Source of the DNA: Bradyrhizobium sp. BR 10289
Lineage (GTDB): Bacteria; Pseudomonadota; Alphaproteobacteria; Rhizobiales; Xanthobacteraceae
Reading direction: 5' to 3'
Length of the DNA stretch: 64,000 bases
Assembly (NCBI RefSeq): GCF_019455385.1
Contig: NZ_JACOFR010000001.1
Span: 124,001 to 188,000, forward strand
Part shown: one piece after another, positions 44,405 to 53,491 of the stretch
How the letters are laid out: each line of letters opens with the position of its first letter
Position numbering within the stretch: position 1 is the stretch's first letter
Translations under genes and position numbers: made by a program
Notes under the pieces: model-generated
What the model saw: only the letters and a program-made list of their open reading frames with translations
The model's database searches: none
What the model was told of the DNA's origin: nothing

Positions 44405-45178
44405 ATGGACAGGCTTCTTGCCAACGGGACCGTCAACGCCGCGCAAGCGGGCGAAGGACCGCCGCTGTTCCTGTTTCACTCGCTGCTGTCGGATCGGGCG
44501 AGTTTCGATGCGATCGTGCCTGAACTCGCGAGATCGTTTCGCACCATCGTGCCGGAGTTGCCCGGGTTCGGCCACTCAAGCGCGGTCGAGGGCGGGCTTG
44601 CAGCGATCTCGGATCGCATGGCCGAAGCGGTGAAGGATGCCGCAGGCGGGGCGCCAGCGATCGTGCTCGGCAATGGCTATGGCGGCTTCGTCGCCTTGCA
44701 GATGGCGATCCGCCATCCCGGTCTCGCCAGCAAACTTGTTCTTGCCGACAGCGGCGCGGCGTTCTCGGAGCCCGGCCGCGAGGCGTTTCGCAACATGGCG
44801 AGGGTGTCCCGTGAAAAGGGCCTGGAGGCGATCACCGACATCGCCATGCGGCGCCTGTTCGCGCCCGAATTTCAGGCGCAGCATCCGGGACTGATGCAGG
44901 ATCGTCGTGCCGCATTTCTGCGGACCGATCCCGACGTGTTTCGTGCCGCATGCGACGCCTTGGCAACCCTCGACCTCCGCGCAGACCTTGCCGCGGTGAA
45001 AGTCCCGGTCCTCGTGCTGGTCGGTGAGCACGACGAGGCGACGCCGCCGCCAATGTCGCATGAGCTCGCCGCGGGCCTGCCACACGCCGAGCTCAAGATC
45101 ATCAAGGGCTGCGCGCACGTGCCGCAGCTTCAGTCGCCGCGGCAGTTCCTCGGAGCGCTCGAGGGCTTCTTGCTTTGA
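44405..45178 (+). CDS. Alpha/beta hydrolase-fold protein lacking the nucleophile serine
   Basis: 257 residues with the alpha/beta hydrolase fold: the oxyanion-side FHSLLSD, PELPGFGHSS, and catalytic Asp210 (VGEHDEATPP) and His238 (GCAHVPQL). The nucleophile elbow, normally GxSxG, reads GNGYGGF, so the serine position is Gly91 (codon GGC at 44675). The rest of the triad is intact. It is either inactive, catalyses something that does not need the serine, or carries a recent mutation. It diverges from the GntR/aldehyde dehydrogenase operon and may act on its substrates. Confidence 0.82.
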   Translation: MDRLLANGTVNAAQAGEGPPLFLFHSLLSDRASFDAIVPELARSFRTIVPELPGFGHSSAVEGGLAAISDRMAEAVKDAAGGAPAIVLGNGYGGFVALQMAIRHPGLASKLVLADSGAAFSEPGREAFRNMARVSREKGLEAITDIAMRRLFAPEFQAQHPGLMQDRRAAFLRTDPDVFRAACDALATLDLRADLAAVKVPVLVLVGEHDEATPPPMSHELAAGLPHAELKIIKGCAHVPQLQSPRQFLGALEGFLL

Positions 45179-45428
45179 TCGGCAATTTGGAAAAAAGGTC
45201 AATAATTCCGATCCGATTCCTACTGTGCATGGGGTTGTTTTCGAATTTTTACCCAAGCGTCACCACGCCACTTGGTTTCGGGGCATGAGCCGCCGGGATT
45301 GAGCGGGACCTCCTAAGAGTTTCTACACACAGTTCTGGCACGTTCCGCGCGTCAATAACCGCAACCTGCATCGGCGTGTCTCATTGCGCGCACGAAAAGA
45401 CGGGGCGGACTTCGAGGGGGCGTAAGCC

Positions 45429-46646
45429 ATGACTGCACTAGCTTCGGACGCCGGTCGCGCCAGGAGTGGGATCGTGCCGATCCTGCTGTGCGTCGTGCCA
45501 TTCAGCCAGATTCCGCTCGATGCCTATACGCCGGGCCTGCCGCAGATGGTGGTGGACCTCGCAACCGATTCCGCCTCGATGCAGAACACCGTCACCGCCT
45601 ACATGCTCGGCATGAGTCTCGCGCTGGTCCCGGTCGGGATCGCCTCCGACACGCTCGGCCGCCGCAACGTCCTGCTCGCGGGCCTGTCGGTGCTGATCGC
45701 CATGAGCATCGCCTGCGCGCTCGCCACCAGCGCCTCGCTGCTGCTGGGCTTGCGCTTCCTGCAAGGGATCGGCGGCTGCACCTGTCTCGTCGTGGCCTAT
45801 GCGGTCGCGGCCGATTGCTTTCGCGGCCGTGAGCTCACTGCGATCTCCGGCCTGCTGGGAGCGGCCTGGGGATTGGCACCCGTGCTTGCGCCGGCCGCCG
45901 GCGGCTTCATCGTCGAGCTGACGTCCTGGCGCGGCGTCTTCGTCATCATTGCGATCACTGCTGCCACCGTCGCCGCGATCGTCGTGTTCCTGCTGCCCGA
46001 GACATTGCCGGCCGAGCGGCGGGCGCCGTTCGATCCGCGCCGCACCGCCGGCATCCTGCGCGATGCGCTGGTCCGTCCCGGCTTCCTCGCCTTCGTGCTG
46101 GTGTTCGCCGCGGCGGCCAGCGCGCAGCTGGCCTTCGGTGTCGTCGCGCCGTTCTTCTACCAGACCGGCCTCGGCTATTCCGCGGCGATCTACGGCCTCG
46201 TCGCGCTCGGCCTTGGCGGCGTCAATCTCGCCGGCGAGCTCGGCTGCGCGCACTTTGCGCAGCTCATGCCGGCCCGGGCGATGGGCTTCGGCGCCTTCGC
46301 GCTGTTTCTCGCCGGTGCCGCGGTCCTGACCGCAACCGGCATGACGCTCGGACTCGATGTCACGTCGATCACGATCGGCGGCGCACTGGTGCTCGGCGGC
46401 TGCGGCGTGCTGTGCCCGATGATGTACGGCATGGCGCTCGGCCTGTTCGAGCGCGACCACGGCCTGATCGGCGGCCTCATCAGCGCGCTCTGCTATCTCG
46501 CCGTCAGCGGCGCCATGGCGATCGCGGCGGTGCTGCCGGAAGCGACGCAAGCGCCGATCGGATGGCTCTATCTCGGCCTCTGCGCCGTCGCAGGCATGCT
46601 GCTCGCGATCTCGCTGCCCTCAGCGCGCCAGGCCACACAGACTTAA
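45429..46646 (+). CDS. MFS transporter, Bcr/CflA-type drug resistance family
   Basis: 405 residues, twelve predicted helices. It opens with VPFSQIPLDAYTPGLPQMVVDL, typical of Bcr/CflA proteins, and has the loop motif SDTLGRRNVLLAG. It exports drugs or metabolites by proton antiport, or may carry purines here. It ends 16 bases before the guanine deaminase gene, so the two probably form an operon, suggesting transport of purine-related compounds. The 250-base upstream gap shows no riboswitch that I can recognise. Confidence 0.85.
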   Translation: MTALASDAGRARSGIVPILLCVVPFSQIPLDAYTPGLPQMVVDLATDSASMQNTVTAYMLGMSLALVPVGIASDTLGRRNVLLAGLSVLIAMSIACALATSASLLLGLRFLQGIGGCTCLVVAYAVAADCFRGRELTAISGLLGAAWGLAPVLAPAAGGFIVELTSWRGVFVIIAITAATVAAIVVFLLPETLPAERRAPFDPRRTAGILRDALVRPGFLAFVLVFAAAASAQLAFGVVAPFFYQTGLGYSAAIYGLVALGLGGVNLAGELGCAHFAQLMPARAMGFGAFALFLAGAAVLTATGMTLGLDVTSITIGGALVLGGCGVLCPMMYGMALGLFERDHGLIGGLISALCYLAVSGAMAIAAVLPEATQAPIGWLYLGLCAVAGMLLAISLPSARQATQT

Positions 46647-46661
46647 GGAAGGATTGAGATC

Positions 46662-48059
46662 ATGACCACTGTTGGCATTCGCGGCACGTTCTTCGACTTC
46701 GTCGACGATCCCTGGAAGCACATCGGCAACGAGCAGGCCGCCGCCCGCTTTCACCAGGACGGCCTCATGGTCGTCACCGACGGCGTCATCAAGGCGTTCG
46801 GCCCCCATGACAAGATCGCCGCGGCACATCCGGGCGTCGAGGTCACGCATATCAAGGACCGCATCATCCTGCCCGGCTTCATCGACGGCCACATCCATCT
46901 GCCGCAGACCCGCGTGTTAGGGGCCTATGGGGAGCAGCTGCTGCCGTGGCTGCAGAAGTCGATCTATCCCGAGGAGATCAAGTACAAAGATCGCAACTAC
47001 GCACGCGAGGGCGTGAAGCGTTTCCTTGATGCGCTGCTCGCCGCCGGCACCACCACGTGTCAGGCCTTCACCAGCTCCTCGCCGGTCTCGACCGAAGAGC
47101 TGTTCGAGGAAGCGGCGCGCCGCAACATGCGCGTGATCGCGGGCCTCACCGGGATCGACCGCAACGCACCGGCCGAATTCATCGACACGCCCGAGAATTT
47201 CTATCGCGACAGCAAGCGGCTGATCGCGCAGTACCATAACCAGGGCCGCAACCTCTACGCCATCACGCCGCGCTTCGCCTTCGGCGCCTCGCCCGAGCTG
47301 CTGAAAGCCTGTCAGCGCCTCAAGCACGAGCATCCGGATTGCTGGGTCAACACCCACATCTCCGAGAACCCGGCCGAGTGCAGCGGCGTGCTGGTCGAGC
47401 ATCCCGATTGCCAGGACTATCTCGGCGTCTACGAGAAGTTCGACCTGGTCGGTCCGAAATTCTCCGGCGGCCACGGCGTCTATCTCTCGAACAACGAATT
47501 CCGCCGGATGTCGAAGAAGGGCGCGGCGGTGGTGTTCTGCCCGTGCTCGAACCTGTTCCTCGGCAGCGGCCTGTTCCGTCTCGGCCGCGCCACCGATCCC
47601 GAGCATCGCGTCAAGATGTCGTTCGGCACCGACGTCGGCGGCGGCAACCGCTTCTCGATGATCTCCGTGCTGGACGACGCCTACAAGGTCGGCATGTGCA
47701 ACAACACCATGCTCGACGGCAGCATCGACCCTGCGCGGAAGGACCTCGCGGAAGCCGAGCGCAACAAGCTGTCGCCGTATCGCGGTTTCTGGTCGGTCAC
47801 GCTCGGCGGTGCCGAGGGCCTCTACATCGACGACAAGCTCGGCAATTTCGAGCCGGGCAAGGAGGCCGACTTCGTTGCGCTCGATCCGAATGCCGGCCAG
47901 CTGGCGCAGCCCTGGCACCAGTCGCTGGTCGCCGACGGCGCGGGTCCGCGCACGGTCGACGAGGCCGCGAACATGCTGTTCGCCGTCATGATGGTCGGCG
48001 ACGACCGCTGCGTCGACGAGACCTGGGTGATGGGCAAGCGTCTCTACAAGAAGAGCTGA
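46662..48059 (+). CDS. guaD: Guanine deaminase
   Basis: 465 residues. Metal-site motifs are PGFIDGHIHLPQT (His77 and His79), NTHISENPAEC, SGGHGVYLSN and FGTDVGGG with the catalytic Asp, matching GuaD of the amidohydrolase family, including the guanine-specific PWLQKSIYPEE region. It hydrolyses guanine to xanthine in the purine degradation route. A GGAAGG site precedes the ATG, 16 bases after the MFS carrier. The next gene begins 10 bases after its stop, so a three-gene operon is likely. Confidence 0.93.
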   Translation: MTTVGIRGTFFDFVDDPWKHIGNEQAAARFHQDGLMVVTDGVIKAFGPHDKIAAAHPGVEVTHIKDRIILPGFIDGHIHLPQTRVLGAYGEQLLPWLQKSIYPEEIKYKDRNYAREGVKRFLDALLAAGTTTCQAFTSSSPVSTEELFEEAARRNMRVIAGLTGIDRNAPAEFIDTPENFYRDSKRLIAQYHNQGRNLYAITPRFAFGASPELLKACQRLKHEHPDCWVNTHISENPAECSGVLVEHPDCQDYLGVYEKFDLVGPKFSGGHGVYLSNNEFRRMSKKGAAVVFCPCSNLFLGSGLFRLGRATDPEHRVKMSFGTDVGGGNRFSMISVLDDAYKVGMCNNTMLDGSIDPARKDLAEAERNKLSPYRGFWSVTLGGAEGLYIDDKLGNFEPGKEADFVALDPNAGQLAQPWHQSLVADGAGPRTVDEAANMLFAVMMVGDDRCVDETWVMGKRLYKKS

Positions 48060-48069
48060 AACGGACGCG

Positions 48070-49053
48070 ATGAACGGATCACCCGACAGAGCCGGCCAGC
48101 CGGTCGCCCTCGTCATCCAGCGCCGCATCGCGGACGACGGCTTTGCCGCGTTCGCGCGCTGGAACGGCGAGGTCGGCGAGGTGCTCAAGACCTGGCCCGG
48201 CTTCCTCGGCCAGGAGGTGGTGCCGCCGCAACCGCCCGCGCATGTGGACTGGGTGACGATCGTGCGGTTCGCAAGCCCAGCGGCAGCGCGCGCCTGGCTC
48301 CAGAGCGAGGTGCGGGCCAAGCTGATCGCGGAGATCCAGCGCCACTTCGTCGGCTCGGAGGATGTCCATATCCTGCCCGATACCGGCGTGCAGCGCGACA
48401 GCGCGGTCTCTGCCGTGATCTCCTTCAAGGTGCCTGCCGGGCTGGAGGACGCGTTCCTGACATGGCAGCAACGCATCCAGGCCGCGGAGGCCGAGTTCAA
48501 GGGCTTCCTGCGCCACAAGATCGAGCGGCCGATCCCGGGCCTGCACGACGAATGGATCATCATCCTGTCGTTCGACAGCGATGCCAATCTCAATGCATGG
48601 CTCGACTCGCCGACGCGGCAGACGCTCCTTGAGGAAGGGGCCCGCTTCAACGTCGGTGTGAACGTGAAGCGTGCAAGCTACGGTTTCAATTTCTGGTTCC
48701 CCGCTGGCAAGACGCAGGCGCCGAAGCAGGGCGCTACGCTGATCTGGAAGAGCAACCTCATTGTCCTGTTGGTGCTCTATCCCGTGGTCTACCTCTGGGG
48801 CTTTTTCATCAGCCACCCTTTGATCGACAGTCACGGCGTCCCGGTCTGGCTGTCGCTGTTCGTCGGCAATCTCGTCAGCACCCAGCTGCTCGGCTGGTGG
48901 CTCGTGCCCGCCGCCTTCAGGGCGCTCGACTGGTGGGTGACGCCGAAGGCAGCGATCGGCCGCCAGATCGCGGGCTACGCACTGCTTGCCGCCCTCTATG
49001 CGGCGTCAATGGGCCTGTACGCGCTGCTGCTCGCATGGCATTGGGGACGCTGA
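48070..49053 (+). CDS. Membrane protein with two ABM-like domains
   Basis: 327 residues. Two tandem antibiotic-biosynthesis-monooxygenase-like (dimeric alpha/beta barrel) domains (about 12-105 and 112-205) share the pattern VALVIQRRI/VSAVISFKV and W-hxxh-DFxS. They are followed by three or four membrane helices (about 235-325). Such fused proteins are conserved in alphaproteobacteria but lack an assigned role. It follows the guaD gene closely, so it may have an accessory role in purine use or stress; this is inferred from position. Confidence 0.78.
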   Translation: MNGSPDRAGQPVALVIQRRIADDGFAAFARWNGEVGEVLKTWPGFLGQEVVPPQPPAHVDWVTIVRFASPAAARAWLQSEVRAKLIAEIQRHFVGSEDVHILPDTGVQRDSAVSAVISFKVPAGLEDAFLTWQQRIQAAEAEFKGFLRHKIERPIPGLHDEWIIILSFDSDANLNAWLDSPTRQTLLEEGARFNVGVNVKRASYGFNFWFPAGKTQAPKQGATLIWKSNLIVLLVLYPVVYLWGFFISHPLIDSHGVPVWLSLFVGNLVSTQLLGWWLVPAAFRALDWWVTPKAAIGRQIAGYALLAALYAASMGLYALLLAWHWGR

Positions 49054-49077
49054 GGCCCTCAGCTCGCGATATCGCGA

Positions 49078-49425
49078 TCAGTTCACGCTCGACAGGAAGC
49101 TCGCCAGGATTGTCCGGCTCTGGCTGAGCGTCTCGATGCGCTCGTCGATGAGGCTGACCTGATCGGCCAGTATTTTTCGCAGATTGTTGCACGGGGTGAA
49201 TTCCGGATCGTTGTTGCGCACGCAGGGAAGCAATTGCTGGATCGTTTCGAGCGTCATCCCGGCCGCGCCGAGCATCTTGATCCGCCGAACGGTTTCCTCT
49301 TCCGGCAGGCCATAGTCGCGATAACCGGAACCGGTACGCTGTGGCGCAAGCAGTCCCTCGGCTTCGTAATAGCGCAGCATCCGGACACTGACTCCCGTCC
49401 TGCGGGAGAGTTCGCCAATCTTCAT
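49078..49425 (-). CDS. MerR-family transcriptional regulator
   Basis: 115 residues. The N-terminal MerR helix-turn-helix reads MKIGELSRRTGVSVRMLRYYEAEGLLAP with the RxxGYRDY wing. A coiled-coil region and two cysteines (LLPCVRNNDPEFTPCNNL, about residues 67 and 79) follow, suggesting a thiol-based or aldehyde/electrophile sensor like AdhR/NmlR. It diverges from the oxidoreductase, and the intervening promoter has the 19-base spacer needed for MerR activation. Confidence 0.92.
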   Translation of the reverse strand: MKIGELSRRTGVSVRMLRYYEAEGLLAPQRTGSGYRDYGLPEEETVRRIKMLGAAGMTLETIQQLLPCVRNNDPEFTPCNNLRKILADQVSLIDERIETLSQSRTILASFLSSVN

Positions 49426-49436
49426 TGAAAAACCTC

Positions 49437-49467
49437 TTGACCCTGACAGTGCTGTCAGACCTTACAA
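49437..49467 (+). promoter_or_regulatory. MerR-type promoter with 19-bp spacer and dyad operator
   Basis: The -35 element TTGACC (49437-49442) and -10 TTACAA (49462-49467) are separated by 19 bases, the hallmark of MerR-controlled promoters. The spacer contains CTGACAG-tg-CTGTCAG (49443-49458), a perfect 7-base inverted repeat. The promoter drives the oxidoreductase and probably the following hydrolase. Confidence 0.8.
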
Positions 49468-49508
49468 GCTGTGCTCGCCCATGTGAACAACCATGCGGAG
49501 GAGCGACG

Positions 49509-50519
49509 ATGAAAGCCTACCATCTGAACAACCATCCCGGTGCCCGCGGCCTTGTGCAGGTCGATGTCGGCAAACCCGAGCCCGCGCGTGGCGAGGTCCG
49601 CATCCGGGTCGAAGCAGCAAGTCTGAATTATCGCGACCTTTTGATCCTCGACCGTGTCGGTGGAGGCGAGCTCAACGGCCGCGTGCCGCTCTCCGACGGC
49701 GCCGGGGTCATTGACGCCGTCGGCTCCAACGTCGCGCAGTGGAAGGTCGGGGACCGCGTCGCCGCATCGTTTTTCCGCGATTGGATTTCAGGGCCGTTCA
49801 GGAGCAGCTATGTTGCCTCGTCCCTCGGCGGCAACACGACCGACGGCATGCTGGCCGAATATGTCGTTCTGCCGGAAACGGCGCTCGTCGCCGTGCCGGC
49901 GCACCTCACCCTGATCGAAGCCGCGACCTTGCCCTGCGCCGGCGTGACGGCCTGGCATGGTCTTATCGCGCGGGGCGGGATGGGCAAGGGCGACACGCTG
50001 CTGGTCCAGGGAACAGGTGGCGTCGCGCTGTTCGGTCTTCAATTCGCCGCGGCGCTCGGCGCACGTGCGATCGTGATATCATCCTCGGATGAAAAGCTCG
50101 CTCGCGCCAGGGCGCTGGGTGGCTCGATCCTCATCAACTACCGCGACACGCCCGACTGGGATGTCGCCCTGATGAAGGCGACGGATGGCGCAGGCGCCAG
50201 CCATATCCTCGAACTCGGCGGTCCCGGCACCTATGACCGGTCGTTGCGATCGGTCGCTTCAGGCGGCAAGATCGTCCAGATCGGTGTTTTGACAGGGTTC
50301 GGCCCAAAGCCCGACCTCGCGCGCCTGCAGTGGGAGAACGCCGATATCATCGGGGTTACCGTCGGATCGGCCGAACATTTCGCGGCGATGAATCGTTTCT
50401 TGACCGACAAGGCAATCCACCCGATCGTCGATCGGGTGTACGACTTCGACGACGCGCCGGAAGCGTTTGCCTATCTCCGGACCGGCTCACATTTCGGCAA
50501 GATCGTCGTGAAACTATAA
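49509..50519 (+). CDS. Medium-chain dehydrogenase/reductase, quinone oxidoreductase-like
   Basis: 336 residues of the MDR superfamily. The Rossmann motif GTGGVALFGLQ (about 165-175) binds NAD(P). The catalytic zinc ligands of classic alcohol dehydrogenases are absent: the usual Cys region reads NYRDLL, as in zeta-crystallin-type quinone reductases. GGAGG precedes the ATG 49509. Under MerR control it likely reduces quinones or reactive carbonyls as a detoxification step; the substrate is not read from the sequence. Confidence 0.88.
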   Translation: MKAYHLNNHPGARGLVQVDVGKPEPARGEVRIRVEAASLNYRDLLILDRVGGGELNGRVPLSDGAGVIDAVGSNVAQWKVGDRVAASFFRDWISGPFRSSYVASSLGGNTTDGMLAEYVVLPETALVAVPAHLTLIEAATLPCAGVTAWHGLIARGGMGKGDTLLVQGTGGVALFGLQFAAALGARAIVISSSDEKLARARALGGSILINYRDTPDWDVALMKATDGAGASHILELGGPGTYDRSLRSVASGGKIVQIGVLTGFGPKPDLARLQWENADIIGVTVGSAEHFAAMNRFLTDKAIHPIVDRVYDFDDAPEAFAYLRTGSHFGKIVVKL

Positions 50520-50573
50520 GGCCTCAGACGAGTCAGGGCGGCAAAGCTCCCCAACTCTCGACAGGTGGAGATG

Positions 50574-51476
50574 ATGTTCGCCCTGACATTTCTCGGGACC
50601 TCGGCCAGCGTTCCCTCGGCGGAACGCAACCATCCGGCTCTCCTGGTGGAAGCGGCCGGTCAGCGCATCCTGGTCGATTGCGGGGAGGGCACGCAACGTC
50701 AGTTGCTGCGCAGTGGCGCGGGCTTCCGGCGGCTCGATCGCATCCTCTTGACTCATGCTCATCTCGATCACGTGCTCGGCATCCCCGGCCTGTTCTCGAC
50801 ACTGCGCTTGCGCCAGAGCTCCGAAATGATGACCATTCATGGCGGCGCGGAGACGCTCGATATCGTCATCCGCATGCTCGCGGGCATCTGGGGTGAGGGC
50901 CGGGCGCCGATCCCGGTGCAGTTCGCGGCGCTGACCGAAGGGCGGTTTATCGAGGCCGGCGATTTCACCGTCGGCTGTTTTCCGGTCCGCCATCGCGACA
51001 CCGATAGTTTTGGTTTCGTCTTCCAGAGCCCCGCGCGCCGTCATCTGCTGTCCGATCGTCTTTCAGACCTTGGTGTTCCCGACGGGCCGATGCGGGGCGA
51101 ACTGGCCGCGGGGCGGCCGGTCGTCATCGCCGGGCGAACGATCGATCCGGAGGACGTTCTGGGGCCGCCAAGTGGCGGCAAGAAGCTCATCGTGATCGGC
51201 GACACCGAGACCACCGCGGGACTTTCGCAACAGGTCGCCGACGCCGACATGCTGGTGATCGAAGCGACGTTCCTCGATCGCGACGCGTCGATCGCGCGGG
51301 ACTACGGCCATCTCACCGCCGCGGAGGCAGCTTCGTTTGCGGCCGCAAACAATGTCGGGCAGCTCATGCTGGTCCATATGTCCGGGCGCTACGAGGACGC
51401 GGAGATTCTCGCCGAGGCGACGAGGATCTTTCCGAACACACGGATTGCCGTGGATTTCGATCACATCGTTGTCTGA
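50574..51476 (+). CDS. Metallo-beta-lactamase-fold hydrolase, RNase Z-like
   Basis: 300 residues with FLGTSASVPSAERNHPALLV and THAHLDHVLG (His61, His63, Asp65, His66), and a distal VHMSGRYED His motif, as in the RNase Z/ElaC branch. GGAG precedes ATG 50574; a GTG at 50565 is an alternative. It starts about 55 bases after the oxidoreductase, so it may be in the MerR regulon. It could act as a tRNA-processing paralogue or as a hydrolase in aldehyde/thioester detoxification; the neighbours favour the latter. Confidence 0.85.
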   Translation: MFALTFLGTSASVPSAERNHPALLVEAAGQRILVDCGEGTQRQLLRSGAGFRRLDRILLTHAHLDHVLGIPGLFSTLRLRQSSEMMTIHGGAETLDIVIRMLAGIWGEGRAPIPVQFAALTEGRFIEAGDFTVGCFPVRHRDTDSFGFVFQSPARRHLLSDRLSDLGVPDGPMRGELAAGRPVVIAGRTIDPEDVLGPPSGGKKLIVIGDTETTAGLSQQVADADMLVIEATFLDRDASIARDYGHLTAAEAASFAAANNVGQLMLVHMSGRYEDAEILAEATRIFPNTRIAVDFDHIVV

Positions 51477-51491
51477 GGATCATGACAGGCG

Positions 51492-52421
51492 TTACAGCCC
51501 GGCCGCGACACCGAGGCGACCGACGCCGGGTAGCTTGAGGGCGGGACGCCTGATGTCGAATCCAAGCACAGCGCCGAGGATATTGATCTCGAGCCCCTCG
51601 ACCCAGCCGAGGGTCAGACCGAGATAGCCGGACAGCGAAACATAGAGGCCGGTGCGCGAGGCGGTGAGGCCGATCCACTGCCCGGAATAGGGATAGTCCT
51701 TGCCGATGGCGGTGGGCGGCAGAACCGCACGAAGTTCGGGCACGGCATTCAGGGCGGCTTGGACGAAAGTGTTCGAGTTCGGCCCCGGCCAGGCGCTGTA
51801 GTCGCCATAGGTGCGAAACTTGTAGGTCTCGATGACCGATCGAATCCTGGGAATGAGAAGTTCGGCCTGTGGTCCGTCCACCGCGACGACGGTTTCCGGC
51901 AGGGCGCCAAACCATCGTCCATCGGGAGCGAAGCCGTTGCTCCGGATCGGTTCGCCCCAGGCCGTGTAATCGTATCGGCTGTAGCTGGCCGCGTCCTTTT
52001 CCTTGACGACGATCCATGTGTGGACGGCGAAGATGCTTCGCCACCGCACCGTTCGCGCGGCGTAGATCCGGATCAGCGCATCGGGATGAGATGAGGCCGG
52101 ACGCAGCAGACCGGCGCTGGAGCGGTCCGCGGTCTGCCAATTGCCGCGACCATCTCCAAACCAGTAATACCGCGCGGCCGAGACGCCGATCGGCACGAAT
52201 AGGAACATGAAAAAAATAAGCACGGCTTTTCGCAAGGCGGGATCGAGTTTCGGAAGGATGCGCTGATGATATAGGTCGCGAGCAACCTTTCTCAACCCGA
52301 CAATCCCGGCTTGATCGCGAGGTCCGGCACCTTCGGCGTCACTTGCATCAGTCGCGGCATCGCCGCTATGCGCGTTGCGGCCTTGCTTTGAGCCCTGGCC
52401 ATGCTCGAATGCCCCCGCCAT
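51492..52421 (-). CDS. DUF3750 domain protein with one membrane segment
   Basis: 309 residues. A charged N-terminal tail is followed by one membrane helix (about 66-83, KAVLIFFMFLFVPIGVSAARYYW). A C-terminal domain follows with WAVHTWIVVKEKD-like and SNGFAPDGRWFG segments that match the DUF3750 family. It is located at the inner membrane, the role being unknown. It converges on the RNase Z-like gene with 15 bases between stops. Confidence 0.8.
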   Translation of the reverse strand: MAGAFEHGQGSKQGRNAHSGDAATDASDAEGAGPRDQAGIVGLRKVARDLYHQRILPKLDPALRKAVLIFFMFLFVPIGVSAARYYWFGDGRGNWQTADRSSAGLLRPASSHPDALIRIYAARTVRWRSIFAVHTWIVVKEKDAASYSRYDYTAWGEPIRSNGFAPDGRWFGALPETVVAVDGPQAELLIPRIRSVIETYKFRTYGDYSAWPGPNSNTFVQAALNAVPELRAVLPPTAIGKDYPYSGQWIGLTASRTGLYVSLSGYLGLTLGWVEGLEINILGAVLGFDIRRPALKLPGVGRLGVAAGL

Positions 52422-52527
52422 GGCGGCTGTCGTCCTTGACGCGGCGGCACCGTAATCTTACCAACAAGTCAGATTACAACAAATGTTCGCATTCCGAACA
52501 GCGTCGTCCCGACGATCGGAGGAAGTT

Positions 52528-53463
52528 TTGCCCTCATCATCGCTGCATCCCCAGTCCTTGCATCCAAATGGCGTGTTTTCCGCCGCGCTGACGCCGCTCG
52601 ACGCCGAGCTCGCGCCCGATCACGCACGCTTCGTCGCGCATTGCCGTTATCTGCTCGATGAGGGCTGCGACGGCATCGCGATGCTCGGCACGACGGGCGA
52701 GGCAAACTCCTTCTCGGTCGCCGAACGCATGGCGCTGCTCGAGGCGGTCGTTGCCGCCGGCATCGCGCCGCAGCGGCTGCTTCCCGGCACCGGAGTTGCC
52801 GCGCTGACCGAAACCATCGCACTGACGCGCCACGCGCTCTCGGTCGGCGTCGACACCGTGGTGATGCTGCCGCCGTTCTACTACAAGAACGTCACCGATG
52901 ACGGCATTTTCGCTTCCTACAGCGAAGTGGTGCAGCGGATCGGCGATGCGCGTCTGAAGGTCGTTCTCTATCACTATCCGCAGATGTCCGCGCAGCCGAT
53001 CTCGCATGCGCTGATCGAACGCCTGCGCAGGACATATCCCGCGACATTCACCGGCATCAAGGATTCGTCCGGCGACTTCGCCAACATGACTGCGATGGTG
53101 GAGCGCTTCCCCGGATTCTCGGTGCTGGGCGGCGCCGACGCGTTGATGCTGCCGCTGCTGCGCAAGGGCGGTGGGGGCTGCATTACCGCGACCTCCAATA
53201 TCGTCGCGCGCAGTCTTGCCTATGTCTTCAAGCACTTCGGCGATAGCGATGACGATCCGGCGCTCAAGGCGGCGCAGGCACGCATCGTGAAGGCCCGCGA
53301 ACTGGTCACGCAATTTCCGCAGATGGCCTCGCTGAAGGCGCTGGCGGCCGATCGCACCAAGCATCCCGGATGGCAGCGCCTGCGGCCGCCGCTGGAGTCC
53401 TTGCAGCCCGACCAGTTGAAAACGCTGCTGGCGAATGCCGCTGCGTTCGCAGCCTCGGCCTAG
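52528..53463 (+). CDS. DapA/dihydrodipicolinate synthase-family lyase or aldolase
   Basis: 311 residues of the class I aldolase-like DHDPS family. The Schiff-base lysine is Lys178 (GIKDSSGDF), the proton-relay Tyr is in LYHYP (about 148-150), and LGTTGEANSFS forms the substrate loop. The best start is TTG 52528 because GGAGG lies 5 bases ahead; an ATG upstream at 52483 has no such site. It leads the sugar-acid kinase/PdxA2 cluster, so it probably acts on a keto-acid sugar rather than in lysine synthesis. Confidence 0.85.
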   Translation: MPSSSLHPQSLHPNGVFSAALTPLDAELAPDHARFVAHCRYLLDEGCDGIAMLGTTGEANSFSVAERMALLEAVVAAGIAPQRLLPGTGVAALTETIALTRHALSVGVDTVVMLPPFYYKNVTDDGIFASYSEVVQRIGDARLKVVLYHYPQMSAQPISHALIERLRRTYPATFTGIKDSSGDFANMTAMVERFPGFSVLGGADALMLPLLRKGGGGCITATSNIVARSLAYVFKHFGDSDDDPALKAAQARIVKARELVTQFPQMASLKALAADRTKHPGWQRLRPPLESLQPDQLKTLLANAAAFAASA

Positions 53464-53491
53464 ATTAATTGCGGACGACGAGGCGAAGCCG

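Noticed and set aside
45179..45428. Possible purine riboswitch upstream of the MFS carrier and guaD
   Set aside because: No conserved purine aptamer loops or pairing could be recognised in the 250-base leader.
46917..48650. A 577-residue frame on the minus strand across guaD and the ABM gene
   Set aside because: No motif or start context; the plus strand carries guanine deaminase and ABM motifs.
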